DNA of 64,000 nucleotides from Apostichopus japonicus (GCF_037975245.1 NC_092581.1:20048303-20112302), one strand, 5' to 3'; positions 29,401-40,081 are shown, counted from the stretch's first letter. The notes: a model not told the origin generated them from the letters alone. Numbers and translations are program-made.

Positions 29401-32400
29401 GAAATGCATAAACTGCTTATTAAAGTGAGGCCCAAGCCAGATGAATATATTTTATTACATCTTAAAAATAAACATTTCCACTTCAAACTAAAGATCAACT
29501 CATTTTTTTGTGATGGAATTATGGCATCGTATTGACAATTTTTGTTTTGTTTTCAACACAGAATGGATTCCTCCTTTACATAAATTCATTATTGTACATT
29601 CATTTAATTTTATGACATATTTAAGCCACTAAGATCATGCTCCACCAGTACATGTTCCCTTGAGGTGCATGACAACAACAGCATGCAGCTATTTGAATTA
29701 GTTTGCAGGCATCATCGTTGTCCTTGTTTACGGAGTACATTGACACAGGTCTAAAGATGGAGGTGGGTAGACAGTCAAGTTTATACAGGGTGACCTAAAG
29801 CTGCTGTGATAACCTTTCTAATATCAAGGCTATTCAAACTTAGCCAGACAGGAACACATCCAGCAGGACTGTATACATACAAGTACACATGTACATCAAA
29901 TATTAGTTGGATTTAAAATCAATTAATCTACCGATGAGGTCAAGATAACCATGGCTTTGTTGGCTCAAAGAAAACAAGATATTCAAGCTGAATGGAGGGC
30001 TAGTGTTTGTGGTAAATAAACTTGAAAACAAATTGTTTTCATACTAAGATGACAAAGAGCCTAGATAAGTACCTCCCAACCTCCCAGGAAATCTATGACA
30101 ATGGTGTTTTAACCATAAATTTACACTAACAAGTAACAAGCACATAACATTTCCATTTACAACACATATCTCCATTTTCTAATAGTTGTTTGGGGGCAGG
30201 GGGGGGGGGGTAAGGAAAAACACATGAATTAGAAATGTAGCTATTGTTTAATTTGTATTATTTCCCCTTATAAATTATATTCTTTAGTTGAAAACCAAGA
30301 GCTGTCTTCTGTTTTAAAAAGGACAAAGTTCAACCATGAAAGTATCAAATTCCTCAAACCTTACTGGTCTGAGGGGCTTTTACAGACCATCGATGGACCT
30401 GTTGGTTGGTAATGCTTTGTGTTACTGGTTAGAGGAGCTTAAATATGATTGTTGGTCTGTAATACTTGCAAAGATTGATGGCTTGGCTCATCTGTGTAAA
30501 TATGTCTCTGCAAATCTCATGCATATAAACAATTTAGAACTAAATTGATTGAGTAAGGTCTGTTCAGTATGAAATAGAATTATAGATCTATGAAAATATG
30601 TAAAGCATCTTGATAATTGTAATGTTTGTTTGTCTAATGAATAATTACTTTAAAACTTTGCAATAGAAATAAACAACATCCTAAAGGAAAGAAAAACAGC
30701 CTTCAAATTTAGCCTGATGAAGCGAGCAGACCAGTGATTATTTTCAGTTTCTTTCAAATTCATATAAATGTTACCATTTCAATTTTAAAGAGAAGCTTGA
30801 TCTCAGTCATAAAAATATCTTTAATATAAGACTGTCTTTCATTCCCCTACCCCTTCCCCCCCCCCTTCCCACCCCATTTTATGAAAGAAGTAAAAGAATT
30901 TTTAGCAATAGGTGAGTCTTTACCTTCAACCAGGGCTTTAAAGCCATATTACAGTACGTCTCCCACTATTTATAAACAGACACAAACTGATCCCTTAATC
31001 GTAATGGCCCGAATCATCATCTGTCACTTTTCAGAGGTTCCCTTTTATTATGATAAGGTACAGTAAGTTCTAATCTTCCAAAGGTCCAATAAGCTCTTTT
31101 ACAACAAATGTACACGTACAGTATCTGCCTAATATGCAAGTATTATATAGTAATGCCAAGAAATGCATCTCAGACAGCCATCTTTTTTCGTTAATAGTTT
31201 CTCACACTACTGCAACACTGTACACCTGAGCTACTGTATAAGATAATACAGTAGTGTATATATATCCTATTCATTGCACATTGTTAACTAAACAATTACT
31301 CAGAATGCCCATTGTTCCCTTCCCAATTGTGTGAAACATACACACCAATACAGGACAAGTGCGTGACAAGGTCAGCAATTGTTTCAATATGAACTTTCTC
31401 AATGATGATCGATCGAACTTCAGTACCAGGACCCAATACCTTGTGTAATAGTACTACTAACTTCCAGTCATTGTGTGAGTTGCTTTATTATTATCCATGG
31501 CAAGCAGCATCACTATCAGGGGTTTTGTGTTTTGATAATTCCTTGGGCAGTGTGCTTGGCAGGTCTGCACTACCCACCCACCCTCTCTCCTAATTTTGTT
31601 TCTTTTTCTTTCTTTTTTTTCCAATTTGTTGCTTGTTCCCATCTTGCATTCTTTTTTCCTTCTTCAAATATTTATGAGAAATGGATAAAACAAAATATTC
31701 TGTTGTGCATGTAATCAATCCAGTTTATACTACTTCACCACTAACTTAAGAGCCCTTTGTGAGACCTGGGGAGGGGGGGGGGATGCATCAAGAAAACAAA
31801 ATGATCTCAATCTCTTACAGTCATTCTTAAATTATTTCACTCTCACAATAAAATTAGTCAGCAAACTGGCTAAAATTAATTTATTTCAGTAGCATATATT
31901 TATCTTGTACATCACATATAACATGTAGATATAGTACAACCTTAGCTTAATAAAGTTAATATTACTTATTACTGGTTGACCAGGTGATGGAGCAAAACAG
32001 AAGGCAATGGTCAAGCAAGTCCAACAATGAATATTATTGGCACAGAAATGTGAATAAACTGAAGAATATATTTGTACTTCACTTTGATTTCTTAGTAAGC
32101 CAATCTGCCAAGAGCGATCCACTAAGAGTAAAACCTAGGCCTAACTTAGGCCTTAACATGTGGGCCCATGCTACCATTTCATTAAGCTACTTCCAACTTT
32201 CAATAGTTTCTGTATGTTTCCTAATGATATGGCATAGTGTTGGAGGGTAGCAAAATGCAACATCAAGCTAGGGCAGATACTAGCATAACTGAAGCTATGA
32301 CGGCCAAATTTTATCTGCTTGTTGCACAATTTGCAGTATCAACAAATGACGGGCACAGCCCTCTCAGTGTCACTTAACAAGTAGTGTAACTTACAAATTA

Positions 32401-32820
32401 CAGTGTAAGGAACCCACTAACAGTATGTATGTACACGAACTTGTTATTATCCTCCAGGTGGGCAATCAATTTATCTGTGCGATCGTTTACTGTATTATGT
32501 ATACCATAGTAACAATTAGGCCTATTTTGAAACTTACGAACTCTGACTGCTCTGGCATCCAACTTGGAAACGGTTTCTTCAAGTTTAACAACCCTGACGC
32601 TCAAATGAGCTGCTTTCTCGGCTATCTTGTTACCTTCCTGGAGAACTTCGTCAAAGATGGAGTTTGCTTGATATGCCAAGTTTGCGAGCTGCATCACTAA
32701 TCCACACAGAGTATTGTTACTCACTCTGACAGTAACGGTTTCTATTTCCGATAATCCATCGTTCGGAAGTGGTCTGTTACTCAAATCCACCGGTTCTACC
32801 GATCTTTTAACGAACGGCAT
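5235..32820 (-). CDS. NHS: Nance-Horan syndrome (NHS/NHSL)-like gene, first two coding exons, incomplete at left edge
   Basis: Two exons (32820-32538 and 5497-5235) join in frame into 182 residues. The start MPFVKRSVEP matches the conserved NHS/NHSL N-terminus (MPFxKRxVEP). Residues about 33-92 are a hydrophobic/charged helical stretch (VMQLANLAYQANSIFDEVLQ) typical of the WAVE-homology domain. Across the junction VPVSNLD is followed by LFNPASRPQC, where the family has a PATRPPC-type motif. Family members regulate actin and lamellipodia through the WAVE/Scar machinery; that role is family knowledge. The intron between the exons is about 27 kb. The phases fit (exon 1 ends after the first base of a codon, exon 2 ends in phase 0). 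No third coding exon is recognisable in 1-5234, so the rest should lie outside the window. An N-terminal WASF protein is the alternative, but VPVSNLD and RPQC favour NHS. Confidence 0.8.
6252..6291. repeat. Perfect 17-bp-arm hairpin
   Basis: CAGGGAGCTGCTACTCT and its exact reverse complement are separated by a six-base loop (TACGTT). It stands in otherwise unique intronic DNA. The stem is too short for a typical pre-miRNA. Confidence 0.85.
7890..8165. repeat. 95-bp tandem repeat, about three units
   Basis: Units begin at 7890, 7985 and 8081 with GACKTGACTTAAATACAT. Each contains AGGCCTAGTRYCTGTA and a TATACAGGT...GTAGTGATKAA segment. The units differ by substitutions and short indels, so the array is not recent. 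Confidence 0.8.
8271..8315. repeat. 15-bp tandem repeat, three units
   Basis: CATATCCTATCAAAC occurs twice exactly, then once with a single change (CATAGCCTATCAAAC). Confidence 0.85.
15315..15565 (+). repeat. Dispersed repeat, copy A
   Basis: This block recurs at 56760-56985 in PDSS2 intron 3. Shared strings include GTCGGTAATTAGACA, AAAGATAACAAGGTATCA, TGCATTTTGTAGCGACA and GGGCGAGTCTTCAATG. Both copies are in the same orientation. Family unknown; no terminal repeats are seen. Confidence 0.75.
15603..15880. mobile_element. 278-bp MITE with 30-bp inverted ends and TA target duplication
   Basis: The left end TCGTCCCTTGTTTCGCGTAC and the reverse complement of the right end (TCGTCCCTTGTTTCACGCAC) match over 30 bp with three mismatches. 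TA flanks both ends (15601-2 and 15881-2), as for Tc1/mariner-type insertions. There is no coding capacity, so it is a non-autonomous element. Confidence 0.75.
16056..16092 (+). repeat. Copy of the short GGAGACAGGTAAG dispersed repeat
   Basis: GGAGACAGGTAAGAGAGGAA followed by CGAACTAAATCAAC. Related copies lie near 7250-7280, 7381-7400, 10837-10870, 16855-16868, 26039-26070 and 36876-36912. Several share upstream sequence too, for example TCTAGACAYRGTMGAG at about 7218 and 26006. Origin unknown. Confidence 0.6.
18249..18339. repeat. ACACAATACCCAGGGG minisatellite
   Basis: About four units of 22-26 bp built on ACACAATACCCAKGGGG with a short variable linker. Confidence 0.85.
19578..19670. repeat. 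ATT/AAT-rich simple repeat
   Basis: Interrupted ATT trinucleotide tract with imperfect inverted symmetry. Confidence 0.8.
22781..22870. repeat. Three identical 30-bp tandem units
   Basis: Units start at 22781, 22811 and 22841 with AGGCTTCCTATGTAAAATAC and end AGTACTACAA. Only the last base of the third unit differs, so the array expanded recently. Confidence 0.92.
24094..24113. repeat. Perfect 20-bp palindrome
   Basis: GATTGATAACGTTATCAATC equals its own reverse complement. It lies in unique intronic DNA with no clear element around it. Confidence 0.8.
26498..26550. repeat. CCT trinucleotide microsatellite
   Basis: Nearly pure (CCT)n with one CCCC interruption. Confidence 0.9.
28307..28421. 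repeat. About 43-bp degenerate tandem repeat, three units
   Basis: Units begin around 28311, 28353 and 28396, sharing CTGCCAAACACACAAATTAT and GGCTTGTTC. The last unit is truncated. Confidence 0.75.
28590..28660 (-). repeat. Left arm of a distant inverted repeat
   Basis: The reverse complement reads GTCTGAGGGGCTTTTACC, then GACCATCGATGGACCTGTTG, then GCAATGCTTTGTGTTA. It matches 30367-30425 on the plus strand. Confidence 0.65.
30361..30430 (+). repeat. Right arm of a distant inverted repeat
   Basis: GGTCTGAGGGGCTTTTACAG, GACCATCGATGGACCTGTTG and TAATGCTTTGTGTTAC match the arm at 28590-28660 in inverted orientation, about 1.7 kb away. It could be two copies of a dispersed repeat or the subterminal ends of a degraded transposon. 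Confidence 0.65.
32538..32820 (-). CDS. NHS: NHS-like coding exon 1
   Basis: The start codon is at 32820-32818. The exon is 283 bp (94 codons plus one base) and ends at a consensus donor GTAAGT (32537-32532). It encodes the N-terminal leader and most of the predicted helical WAVE-homology domain. This ATG was chosen over an upstream in-frame one because translation from here starts with the conserved MPFVKR motif. Unspliced reading runs into the intron (VRKFQNRPNCYYG) and stops, which supports the donor. Confidence 0.82.
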
Positions 32821-34068
32821 TATGAACGGCAGATTTGAGGACCTAAAAGAATCCCAAAAGTTGTGAAGGCCGAGAAATGTGATCACAAGTATCCATGCAC
32901 CTGTGCAGCATTTCGTTAAGGCCTACTACCACTGTCGTCAACTGTTTGAAATACGTACGTACGACAGACCTGTGGTGTACCCAGGCATACAGCACAGTGT
33001 GTATGTAATACGTGCCAGCTTTGCATTTAGCGGTCAGCATCTCCAAGCTCCATTCATCCTACGTGTTTACAGCTGTTACACGTACGAACTTACTCCCTAT
33101 GCCACTATGACTAAAATAGTTATTCAACGTAATTGGTGGCGCAAAGTTCTTTTCAACAAAACAAAAAAGAAATTATAAAATCAAAACGCTTCCATAGACT
33201 GGACTCTCAGTAACGTTCGTAATTGACAGGGAATTCTTAGTTTGATGAGCATCAACACCAGCGGGGTATGATACTATAGTTTGTATAACTTGTGAAAGGT
33301 TTTGTACATTGTTAGACTACACACTATATTGGCACATATGGGGAACAAGGGAGGGGGGGGGCAGTCCTCCCCTGTTCCCTTGCCTGGCTAAGGGCCTGAG
33401 TATCGGTGCACTTCTTAGTCAATCACATGATCCTTCGCAAATTTCCATAGGAAGTTTTGCAAGAGAAATATTTTCTTTATTCATGGAATGCGTTTATTGG
33501 AAATATACTCTTAAATTTATGCTTAACTGAGATCTGAGAAAATGAGTTGATTACTGCATAGACGGTAATTCAAAAGTACCGTGAAGTAACATATTGATAA
33601 AGAGAGAGAGAGAGATGAACATTTCAAAACACATTTATCCTCTACCTATCGTTCGGAGGCGATAATAAGAGTAAAATATGGTAATATATGCAAAATTGCT
33701 GTTATCTCCCTGGCTATGTAGACAACAAAATATAGTTTCAAATTCAGAAATAGTTACGGTCCAAATGTTTGAAAGTATATATGCCCATAGCCTAGGCTAG
33801 ACTTCATTGTCTATAATGGTTATAGAAGCAATAGGCTGCAAATATAATATCACTTCGATGCTACACCATTTGGAAGCCAGGTGTAAAATAATCATTTATG
33901 TTGTTCCCATCAATATTATTCATTAACACATTTCTCATTATATTTAGTACTATATGTCATAACGGTTAATCACCGGGGTAGCGTAGAACGTTAATTAAAT
34001 TCAAATTGAAAGTTAACAACATATCAAAGTTTTTTTTCGGTCACGTTTATATTCGTAGGCCATGCTTA
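32821..34068. other. Sequence upstream of the NHS start codon
   Basis: This presumably holds the 5' UTR and promoter of the NHS-like gene (reading left). I see no convincing TATA box or initiator. It contains an AG microsatellite (33601-33615), a G9 tract near 33352 and one copy of a dispersed repeat at 33705-33803. Confidence 0.4.
33705..33803 (+). repeat. Dispersed repeat (TCTCCCTGGCTATG family), copy A
   Basis: Shares TCTCCCTGGCTATG, ACAACAAAATATAGTTTCAA and CATAG.CTAGGCTAG with 43120-43205 in the same orientation. Confidence 0.7.
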
Positions 34069-34550
34069 GTTTAGTAGGAAAAAAGGGATCAATAGGGACA
34101 CTCAAGTCTATATGAGAAAAACTATGAAGACACAAAAACTAAAACCAGTTTACAATGCTTAAAGTGCTTGTCCAAAAGCATTCTTAAACCCATTCACAAT
34201 ATACTTGGAAGTACAACTTTATCAGGCAAACCGTTCCACTCATTCACAATCCTATTAGAAAAAACATTATGCCGAATATTAATCCCACTTTGTGACTTTT
34301 AGAGTTTAAGACAATGACCTCTGGTACAACTACTATTATAGCTAACATCAAAAAGTCAGTGAAGGATAAATTGTCAAAACCATACACTATCTTAAAACCC
34401 TGAAACAAGTCACCACGTAACCTCCTAAGCTCCAATGTGGTGAGAACCAACAGCAGAAATGGCCTATAACAAGGAACGCCCTTTACGGAACTAATCATCC
34501 TAGTAGCCCTCCTCTGGAATTCTCTAGTACTTCCTTACTGTACCAGCCTG
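34069..34550 (-). mobile_element. 5'-truncated CR1/L2-type LINE fragment
   Basis: On the minus strand it matches the 3' end of the LINE at 50679-51622: the ACTAAACTA tail, the 3' UTR, and degraded coding for WN-LP-KVVL, NALDKHF-like and LELRRLRGDL segments. It has several frameshifts and a rearranged 5' end. Confidence 0.75.
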
Positions 34551-34989
34551 GCAGTATCTAAATCATGGTGCTTCGTAGTTTACTTTTATCCTTTAAACTC
34601 GAGTGAAATCTCCTAGTAACAGCATGACACGTTGGCGTCAAGTAGAAGCCATTGGCTTTTAGTGTGTGCAGGGCTGAGGATGTATGAATTTTTGTATGGA
34701 AGGAGTAACAAGAAAACTGAGCGAAAAACGGTAATCTTAGGTTTGTAAAGGTTTTAGTAAATATACACAGGCCCGGTGTTACGATCTGCTCCATTTTCAA
34801 AGTTATATAAGATTCACGTTGTCATTATTAGTGATATAAAAATTCAAATTTTAATGAGTTAATATTGTGTTCACCGATGAAGTATTGTGTTTACTCTCTT
34901 GGGGAGGGGGGATGGGTAGTGTGGAGAAATTGCCACAATCTGCCCCCTAAGACTGCTGTGATATGCACTTTATCAGGTACGTTTTGCAC

Positions 34990-35270
34990 ATCCAAATCTC
35001 CCCCCCCCCCCCCTTGCCATCCAATTGCCTAAACTCTGCTGGTGCCGCCACTGTTAATTCTGTCTTCTGTCTGTATTCTGTGCTTGTATTTGTCCCTTCT
35101 GTTACTGCTACTTGTCATGCAGCCTCTGAAGAAAATCCTGCTATGATCGAAACGTCAGGCCCACTTACATTTACACATTCTCTTACACAGGCTCTTTACT
35201 GCATGGATAAGCAGTTTGCTAACAGTTTTGGTTTGTTTTGACAATAAAGAACAAAATAATTTGCCTCGTC
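34990..35270 (+). mobile_element. Penelope-like element 3' fragment
   Basis: Shares TCTGTATTCTGTGCTTGTAT, TGTCCCTTCTGTTACTG and the AAACGTCAGGCCCACTTAC block with the ends at 44141-44400 and 46870-47110. It contains the hammerhead-like motif at 35122-35160 and no coding part, consistent with a 5'-truncated insertion. Confidence 0.6.
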
Positions 35271-36689
35271 TTTCTACACAAACTTCTCGTGATTGGTAAA
35301 GTTCACACATTTTTTTCAACAGTTTGGCACCAAAGAGACCGCCAGTGACTCATTCCGCAATGTATTTAAGTTCGTCATGCTAGAAGTACTTTCACTGTTT
35401 CGTAACTTTTCACATTTTGCATGCAACTGTTCACGGTTTCCAACAGAACCCGTAAAAGAAAATATGTAAGTTTTCTGAAAGGAACAGCCACAATCCTCCG
35501 ATTATGGACTTGTGAATGGAAGAAAGTTTACTCGCGGATGAAGCATTTTCTTTATTACAATTGAGCCCACGGGGTGTGAGAAGTCCACAAACAACTATAA
35601 ATCTTGCCCTCGACGAATTTAATAACATCGACAGTTACAACATAATCAAGAGATTTCTTCTAATTACTTCAGCGTCGACCTGTGAATAGACGTGCACACA
35701 TTTAATCAATAGGGCCTATAGGTTAACTTTGCAAACGAGCAGATGTGCAGATTGAGACCTTTGTTTACTCTTTTGGAGGTTTTGGAACAAAGAAAATCTC
35801 TCCACGCGTGGTGCATGATGCATGCATAACACCTAATTTGGTGACGCTGGATCTCACCCGGCGGTCATAAAATCCTGCAAATTTTGGCAGAAAGCGTAAT
35901 GTATTGAACATGACCTTTAGCAATACGTGAGAACTTGTATTACATCACTTCAGTATGTTTGGCATATCCAAACATTTCCAGTCATTCTTTGGTTTTTGGT
36001 AGTTACACGAATGGCAATAAATTCTGTAAAACATGATATATAATGACCCGGTTCTGGTTGCAGAAGTGGGTCGGCTTAGAAGGGAAGACATGGTCCTTTT
36101 GGGAGTGTAGTCAGATCACCAAACAAACTACATGTTTATTGAGTTCAACACACAAAATTCTATGTATGAGGAAATTTTCGGCATTTGGGGGGGGGGGGGG
36201 AGGGGAAGTCACCGTAGGCAAGACCATCAACTCACTTTAAAATATGCCTATTGTTCCATACATCTAGATGAGATGTGGCAGAGGGGGAGGGAGGGTTGGT
36301 TCAACAAAGCACCTGTAGTAATTAAAATCAAATTTGGCAGTTGCCTCTTCTGTAAGAATGGAAGACTTTCTTGTGGACGATCCAGTTTAATATACAAGCC
36401 TTGTTTGGAAATGGTAAATCCTTCTCCTTGCACAAGGAGTTGGATCTATTCTATATAACTAGAATGCAAAAATGCATTGTGGTTTCGATGATGTAATATG
36501 AGCAGTTTTCTTCCTGGTTCTGACGTAATGTTTATTGAGGGTGTACAACATACTTGATTTTAGTAATACAGTGAAAAGCAGTGTGATATGACAAACAATA
36601 AGTTGACAATGACACAGGCTGTCCTGAATGCATTGACTTAAACAAATGGCTTATTGTTCTGAATGTGTATACATCAACATACTAAATAT
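35271..36689. other. Unassigned intergenic DNA
   Basis: I see no gene or recognisable element. A G12-type tract occurs at about 36187-36200. Confidence 0.4.
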
Positions 36690-37490
36690 GACACCTGTCC
36701 TTGTTGAAGTATTGTTTAAAACATGGTTTCACATTTTGACCCCTGGTGAACTCAAAAGACCATCGACCTCCCCCCGCAACATTTTGCTTCTTGTACTCAA
36801 TGTGGTACAATTACATATCAAATATTTAATCTGTCAAAACTTCAATTGCGATGTAATGTTTACGAAGATGTGTTAGTGTGGAGAGACAGGTAAGAGGGGG
36901 ACGGAAGTAAATGTTTGGCATTTGAGACCTTTGACCTCCACCAAAAGCAATAATAGGCTCCTTAAATTTTGATAGGGTACATTGACAAACCAAATATGAG
37001 ATCTGTCTAAGGTTCCCTTCTTGCAATATCATGTTTACAAGGTTTTCACAATTTGACCTGTTGACTTCAAATAAACTTTAACCTCCACTAATAGCAACAA
37101 TAGGCTCTTTAAACTTGATATGGTTCATATACAAACAAAATGAGATCTGTCCAACCTACCCTTCTTGCAATTTCACAATTTGACCTCTGATGACCCCAAA
37201 TGAGCATTGCTTTTTGCACTTAATGTGGTATACATAAATATTAAATATGAGATATGCCCAAGCATACGTTCTTGAGATATCATGTTTACAAGGCGTTCAC
37301 AATTTGACCTCTGGTGACCCCAAATGACCTTTGACCTCCTCAAGAAAACAATAAGCTTCTTGTACTCAATGTGGTACACAGCAAATATGAATTTTGGTCT
37401 GACCTTCCTTTCTTCAGTTGTCGTGTTTACAAGCTGGGTGTCACAAACGCACAGACATACATACGCCAACATGAATGCAAAGGATAAGAT
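36690..37490. repeat. Array of about 120-130-bp units rich in TGACC(T/C) half-sites
   Basis: Four or so diverged units share CTTGTACTCAATGTGGTACA, ATATGAGATCTGTCCAAG, TTCTTGCAATATCATGTTTA, CAAGG.TTCACAATTTGACC and TGACCTTTGACCTCC. The right end reads CACAAACGCACAGACATAC. A copy of the GGAGACAGGTAAG repeat (36876-36912) interrupts it. It looks like a dispersed repeat family of marine invertebrates; the name is not known to me. Confidence 0.7.
37325..37337 (-). promoter_or_regulatory. Perfect DR1 nuclear-receptor-type sequence inside the array
   Basis: TGACCTTTGACCT is, on the minus strand, AGGTCA-A-AGGTCA, the consensus for RXR/HNF4-type receptors. It is repeat-borne; function is unproven. 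Confidence 0.4.
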
Positions 37491-37623
37491 TATCATCGTA
37501 ACCAAAACCGTTTACACGTAGTGATTCCAGAAGTAGAGAATTTCAAATAGTAAGGAACTATGACGAAAACTCAGGTGAGGAGATTACAATACATGTCACA
37601 GAAAAGTTTGAATAAGCTTCCAT

Positions 37624-37735
37624 GCCACAGGTCATGTGGGACAACGATATCACAGGTCGTTTGGGCCAATGACATGACATGTCATGGGTCATTTGGGATG
37701 ATGAGACTACAGGTCACAGTTCATTTGAGAGATAA
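37624..37735. repeat. Imperfect 25-32-bp tandem repeat containing RGGTCA
   Basis: Four units carry CACAGGTCATGTGGG, CACAGGTCGTTTGGG, CATGGGTCATTTGGG and CAGGTCACAGTTCATTTG. The last contains a DR1-like AGGTCA-C-AGTTCA. Confidence 0.65.
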
Positions 37736-39717
37736 ACATCTAACAGCTAGCACTGATACCTAAACTGAATGTTCTTTGGTATTGGCATTCTCCTATCCAT
37801 ATACCATCACAGATTATGTGCATATTGCTTGAGAATATTACCAACAAAGGATATGTTGGATATTCCCAATTCTATTCTCTCTATCATTTTACTTGTTGCA
37901 ATAGATTGAATCAACCTCCACTGAACTTTCAACAGTATCTTTGTCCTACAGGGTGTCTACCCCCGAAACCTCGACCATAGCAGAATAAACAAGAATGAAC
38001 AGCGAAAAAATGGCGAAACAAAGTCAAAATAACGTGAATGTGTCATAGAATAGAGCCTGATATATTAATCTTCATATTAACTAATACATATTCAGATATT
38101 ATTAAATTTCCCCAAATTTACACTTCAAAACATGATCAATTAGAAACATAATTGTCACTTAGCAGTGCAAGAGCTATTATGCCAAACTCTAGAAAAATTA
38201 AAATCTCGGACGAAATGAAATCATTTGACAATTGTCGCCCTTCTTAAAATAAATTGCACTCCAGTCCCGTTCATGATGTAAATGAACAGTTACAACACTG
38301 ATAGAATCCATCATATCACTTCTTTGTTACTGAAATTAAAACCTTAAAATTAAAACTAAAAGACCCCACCCCACCCCCCACCCGAAAAACAACAACAGGC
38401 AAACAAAAGAAAAGAATAGGGGAAACAATCTTCATTCAAATCATCACAATCATATTATTTTTAATTTAAAGGTCCCCATTCTGTTGCATTACCGAAGCCC
38501 TCATGTGCACCTGTTTCTTCTCAAATAGAAAGAGTGAAGTCTTAGATTACAATTGTCTCAACTTTTCATTTACCTGACAATGGGGCTAGGAGTCACTGTG
38601 ACCAGATTCTTTTTAAAGTAATGACTTTTCTTGGAAAGAAGTTTACCCATATGAAGATTTTCTTAATTTTTGTTGTCTTTTTTGCGGCACCCCATGTACC
38701 TAGAAATGACTATTAAATTATTCCGTCATGGCACAAACTGTAATTATGCTTGAATGTTATCTTTGTCATCAATTAAATTAATTTTTCCAGCAAAAGGCAA
38801 AATGAAAATTGTGTTGCCAGAGAAAGAAAGTTAGGTAAGGGGAAAAGCAGAAGGAAGTTGTATGCACTCCCTTAGCCCCCTGTCCCCACCCCAGATATCT
38901 ACTAAGTTAAGGGGGGGGACCGAAAAATGGCATCAACAATTTATATATGAAATAAATAAAATATATATATAAAAAGTCTTCCAGTTGAAAAGGTTTCTCA
39001 GCTGGCAATGATTTGGAGTTTTCGCTTGCAGTTTATCAAAATGGGCAAAAAAAATGAGGCACTTCCTTAAAATTGTTATGTTTGAAAACAAATAAATATA
39101 TAGAATATCATATTTTTCATATATGAGCTGCCATCTCTCTCCTGCATGAATGAATGTATAAATAAATATTATTTGCCATCTACATGTTCTCCAAAAATGG
39201 TTAAAATATCTTGAAAAGTTTCCAAATTTAGCGCTGGAGTAGAAAACAAGACTAAGCACTCTCAGATTCTCTTTTTACATTTTAGCAAGACAAACCAATA
39301 TATATTAAATGATGGCGTGCGTAATGCTCAGTCAATCTTGGCAAAGGAGATGTACTATTCAAACGTAGAACTGTGCATATAGAAATATTACCACAAAATG
39401 ACATATTTCTAAACAAAATATGCACCTTTTATTTTGAGAGCAGGAAGAGATCAAGTCTCTTTTTGATATGGCTGGTCAAATCACCCGCAAACAAAAAGGT
39501 ACTCTGCAACAAGCCACACTTTGTCAGATTTTGTGACCACATCAGTGACAGACTAAGGAGGAGCCTATTTCATTCTCTTCTCCGCAGTAGTGTGTCCTTC
39601 CTTGTACTCGTATTGTAGAATAGTTACTTGTACTCATTATCGGCATGTGGAAGGGTACCATCAGTACTGGTACAAAATTAAGTACTCGTAGTTAGAGCTC
39701 GTAATAACAGCATGGAG
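37736..39717. other. Intergenic DNA downstream of ashwin copy 1
   Basis: No gene is seen. It contains A/T-rich unique sequence and short C and G tracts (38368-38382, about 38911-38919). It may include the distal 3' UTR of ashwin copy 1. Confidence 0.4.
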
Positions 39718-40029
39718 ACTTACTGTTGTACTCATACTGTTGTACTCATACTCATACTGTTGTACTGATACAGTGATACTGTTGTACTGATACTGTTGTA
39801 CTGATACAGTGATACTGTTGTACTCATACTGTTGTACTCATACTCATACTGTTGTACTGATACTGTTGTACTGATACTGTTGTACTCGTAGTTGTACTGT
39901 TGTACTCATACTGTTGTACTCATACCATCGTACTTGTACTCATACTGTGTACTCACACCATTTTACTTGTACTCATACTGTTGTACTCGTACTCATACCA
40001 TCATACTTGTACTCATACTGTTGTACTCA
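39718..40029. repeat. TACTGTTGTACTCA minisatellite
   Basis: About 300 bp of 12-18-bp units built from ACTGTTGTACT followed by CAT, GAT or CGT. It begins 52 bp beyond the ashwin copy 1 stop codon, so on the minus strand it would lie in that gene's 3' UTR. Confidence 0.9.
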
Positions 40030-40081
40030 ACACATTGTCACGTTGTCATTACGAATCTACTGCTCAGAGGCTGCTCCGATG

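Larger units (their letters stand above)
5498..32537. other. NHS intron 1, about 27 kb
   Basis: No host coding exon is recognised inside. Supported contents are listed separately: hairpins, minisatellites at 7890, 8271, 18249, 22781 and 28307, a TA-flanked MITE at 15603, a 250-bp dispersed repeat at 15315, an inverted repeat pair (28590/30361), microsatellites and copies of the GGAGACAGGTAAG repeat. Regions such as 8.7-10.8, 11.2-15.3, 16.9-18.2, 19.7-22.7 and 22.9-26 kb look like unique AT-rich DNA. Confidence 0.6.

Noticed and set aside
36132-36458. 108-codon frame spanning a poly-G run
   Set aside because: No recognisable domain; composition follows the G tract and flanking repeat.
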